From an uncultured Methylocystaceae bacterium (GTDB lineage Bacteria > Pseudomonadota > Alphaproteobacteria > Rhizobiales > Beijerinckiaceae), in NCBI GenBank assembly GCA_945956975.1, contig CAMFKC010000142.1:1-6439 (forward strand): 6,439 nucleotides of DNA, in the 5' to 3' direction. The translations under genes were made by a program, and so were the position numbers. This document shows, one piece after another, positions 5,496 to 6,439 of the stretch (position 1 is its first letter; every line of letters begins with the position of its first letter). Under the pieces are notes generated by a model. It searched no databases, had not been told where the DNA came from, and worked only from the letters and a program-made list of their open reading frames with translations.

Positions 5496-6439
5496 GTGCC
5501 GCTCGAAAATCTTCCACTGCTTGCGCCGCTGCCCTTGGTGCTCGCCGCCGCAGTCGGCTTCGCCCAGCGTGGCCCGAGGCCGTCATTGGCGCCGCGGCTT
5601 GCCGAGGCCGCCGCGCTCCTGTCCTTCCTTGTCGCGCTGGCGGCGCTGGCCGCGCTTGCCTGGCGTGGGCCCGGCGACGGCGGGCCCATCCCTTCCGTCC
5701 TCTCGGCGCGGCTCGACGCGGTCAGCGTCGCCATGTTGCTGCTCGTCTCCTTCATCGGCTGGATCGTGACCCGCTACGCCGCGGTCTATCTCGATGGCGA
5801 GTCGCGGCAGGGCGCCTTCGCGGCGTGGCTCTGCCTCACGCTCGCCGCCGTCCTGATGCTCGTTTCGGCAGGCAATCTTGTGCAGCTTCTCGCCGCGTGG
5901 ATCGCGACCAGCCTATTCCTGCACAAGCTGCTGCTGTTCTATCCGGACCGCACGCCGGCGCAGCGTGCGGCGCGCAAGAAGTTCATCACGGCGCGGCTCG
6001 GGGACATCGTGCTTGCCGGCGCAGCCGGCTGCATGGCTGCGGCCTACGGAACAGCGAATATATCGGCCATCCTGGCCGCCGCGCGCGCCGGCGAAGGCGG
6101 TTGGCTCGCTGTTGCCGCCGCGGCTTTGCTCGCGCTCGCCGCCTGCTTCAAATCAGCGCAATTCCCCATGCACGGCTGGCTGACGGAAGTCATGGAGACG
6201 CCGACGCCGGTGTCCGCGCTGTTGCATGCCGGCGTCATCAACGCCGGCGGCTTTCTGCTGGTGCGCTTCGCCGACGTCATGCTGCTCGCCCCAGATGTCC
6301 TCGCCGCGCTTGTCGTCATCGGCGGATTCACGGCCCTGTTCGGCGGACTTGTCATGTTGACGCAACCGGCGGTCAAGACGTCGCTCGCCTGGTCGACGGT
6401 CGCGCAGATGGGCTTCATGGTGCTCGAATGCGGCCTCGC
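5496..6439 (+). CDS. dabB: DabB-like proton-channel subunit of an inorganic carbon transporter (NuoL/MrpA family, cut at window edge)
   Basis: The 314 residues visible form a multi-helix membrane protein of the proton-conducting transporter family shared with NuoL and MrpA. DabB is known to work with DabA, a beta-carbonic-anhydrase-like protein (DUF2309), to hydrate CO2 vectorially and accumulate bicarbonate in the cytoplasm, driven by ion flux. Visible marks are SFIGWIVTRYAAVYLDGE (85-102), the segment TSLFLHKLLLFYPDRTPAQR (138-157) that I associate with DabB in contrast to NuoL, and the family core FKSAQFPMHGWLTEVMETPT (218-237) followed by PVSALLHAGVINAGGFLLVR, with the channel lysine Lys219 and His244. 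KTSLAWSTVAQMGFM (294-308) precedes the cut. The usual NuoL 'WE' glutamate of helix 5 is Ile here (AAWIATS, 133-139). The divergent LysR gene and absence of nuo or mrp genes nearby favour DabB. The expected dabA lies outside the window, so a different NuoL-like antiporter remains possible. Confidence 0.85.
   Translation, partial: MPLENLPLLAPLPLVLAAAVGFAQRGPRPSLAPRLAEAAALLSFLVALAALAALAWRGPGDGGPIPSVLSARLDAVSVAMLLLVSFIGWIVTRYAAVYLDGESRQGAFAAWLCLTLAAVLMLVSAGNLVQLLAAWIATSLFLHKLLLFYPDRTPAQRAARKKFITARLGDIVLAGAAGCMAAAYGTANISAILAAARAGEGGWLAVAAAALLALAACFKSAQFPMHGWLTEVMETPTPVSALLHAGVINAGGFLLVRFADVMLLAPDVLAALVVIGGFTALFGGLVMLTQPAVKTSLAWSTVAQMGFMVLECGL

Noticed and set aside
5425..5769. Plus-strand 114-codon frame across the start of dabB
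   Set aside because: Ser/Arg/Pro-rich shadow in another frame; the overlapping frame from 5496 gives a clear membrane protein.
1..6439. CRISPR array, tRNA, rRNA, insertion sequence or phage genes
   Set aside because: No regularly spaced repeats, no cloverleaf or rRNA-like stretch, and no transposase or integrase frame were seen on either strand.

Overview
The window is GC-rich DNA with the coding style of an alphaproteobacterium, probably Hyphomicrobiales; the exact genus is inference and cannot be fixed from the sequence. It holds three unrelated functional blocks, six intact or edge-cut known genes, one unusual micro-ORF, one gene fragment and one intact regulator.

Left block, minus strand (positions 1-2639): cytochrome c maturation (System I). 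In transcription order: ccmG (periplasmic thiol reductant, WCIPC active site), a 39-codon ORF tied to both neighbours by ATGA overlaps, ccmI (apocytochrome chaperone with TPR-like region), and ccmF (heme lyase, cut at the left edge inside its WWD heme-handling motif). The usual alphaproteobacterial order ccmI-ccmE-ccmF-ccmH is not kept: only 37 bases separate ccmI from ccmF, so ccmE is not in its normal place.

Middle block: positions 2640-3127 have no intact gene. They carry the C-terminal third of a LysR-type regulator without its DNA-binding domain (minus strand), a perfect 16-bp palindrome, and a cluster of short TCACGC repeats upstream of ccmG. Then come ligA-ligB (plus strand, 3128-4338), the two subunits of a class III extradiol dioxygenase of the protocatechuate 4,5-dioxygenase type, with all catalytic residues present, a one-base TGATG overlap, and a strong Rho-independent terminator behind them. 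No other 4,5-cleavage pathway gene is in the window.

Right block: a complete LysR-family regulator with an NhaR-like N-terminus (minus, 4432-5391) stands back to back with a membrane protein gene (plus, from 5496, cut at the right edge) that looks like DabB, the NuoL-like proton-channel subunit of the DabAB inorganic carbon uptake system. A perfect 17-bp inverted repeat lies in the shared intergenic region, two bases from the regulator's start codon, and is the best candidate operator. If dabA (DUF2309) follows beyond the edge, this is a LysR-controlled inorganic carbon accumulation locus, pointing to a cell with a high bicarbonate/CO2 demand (autotroph or C1-using organism). The ligAB block between them looks like an accessory insertion: it is bounded by a broken LysR gene on one side and a terminator on the other.
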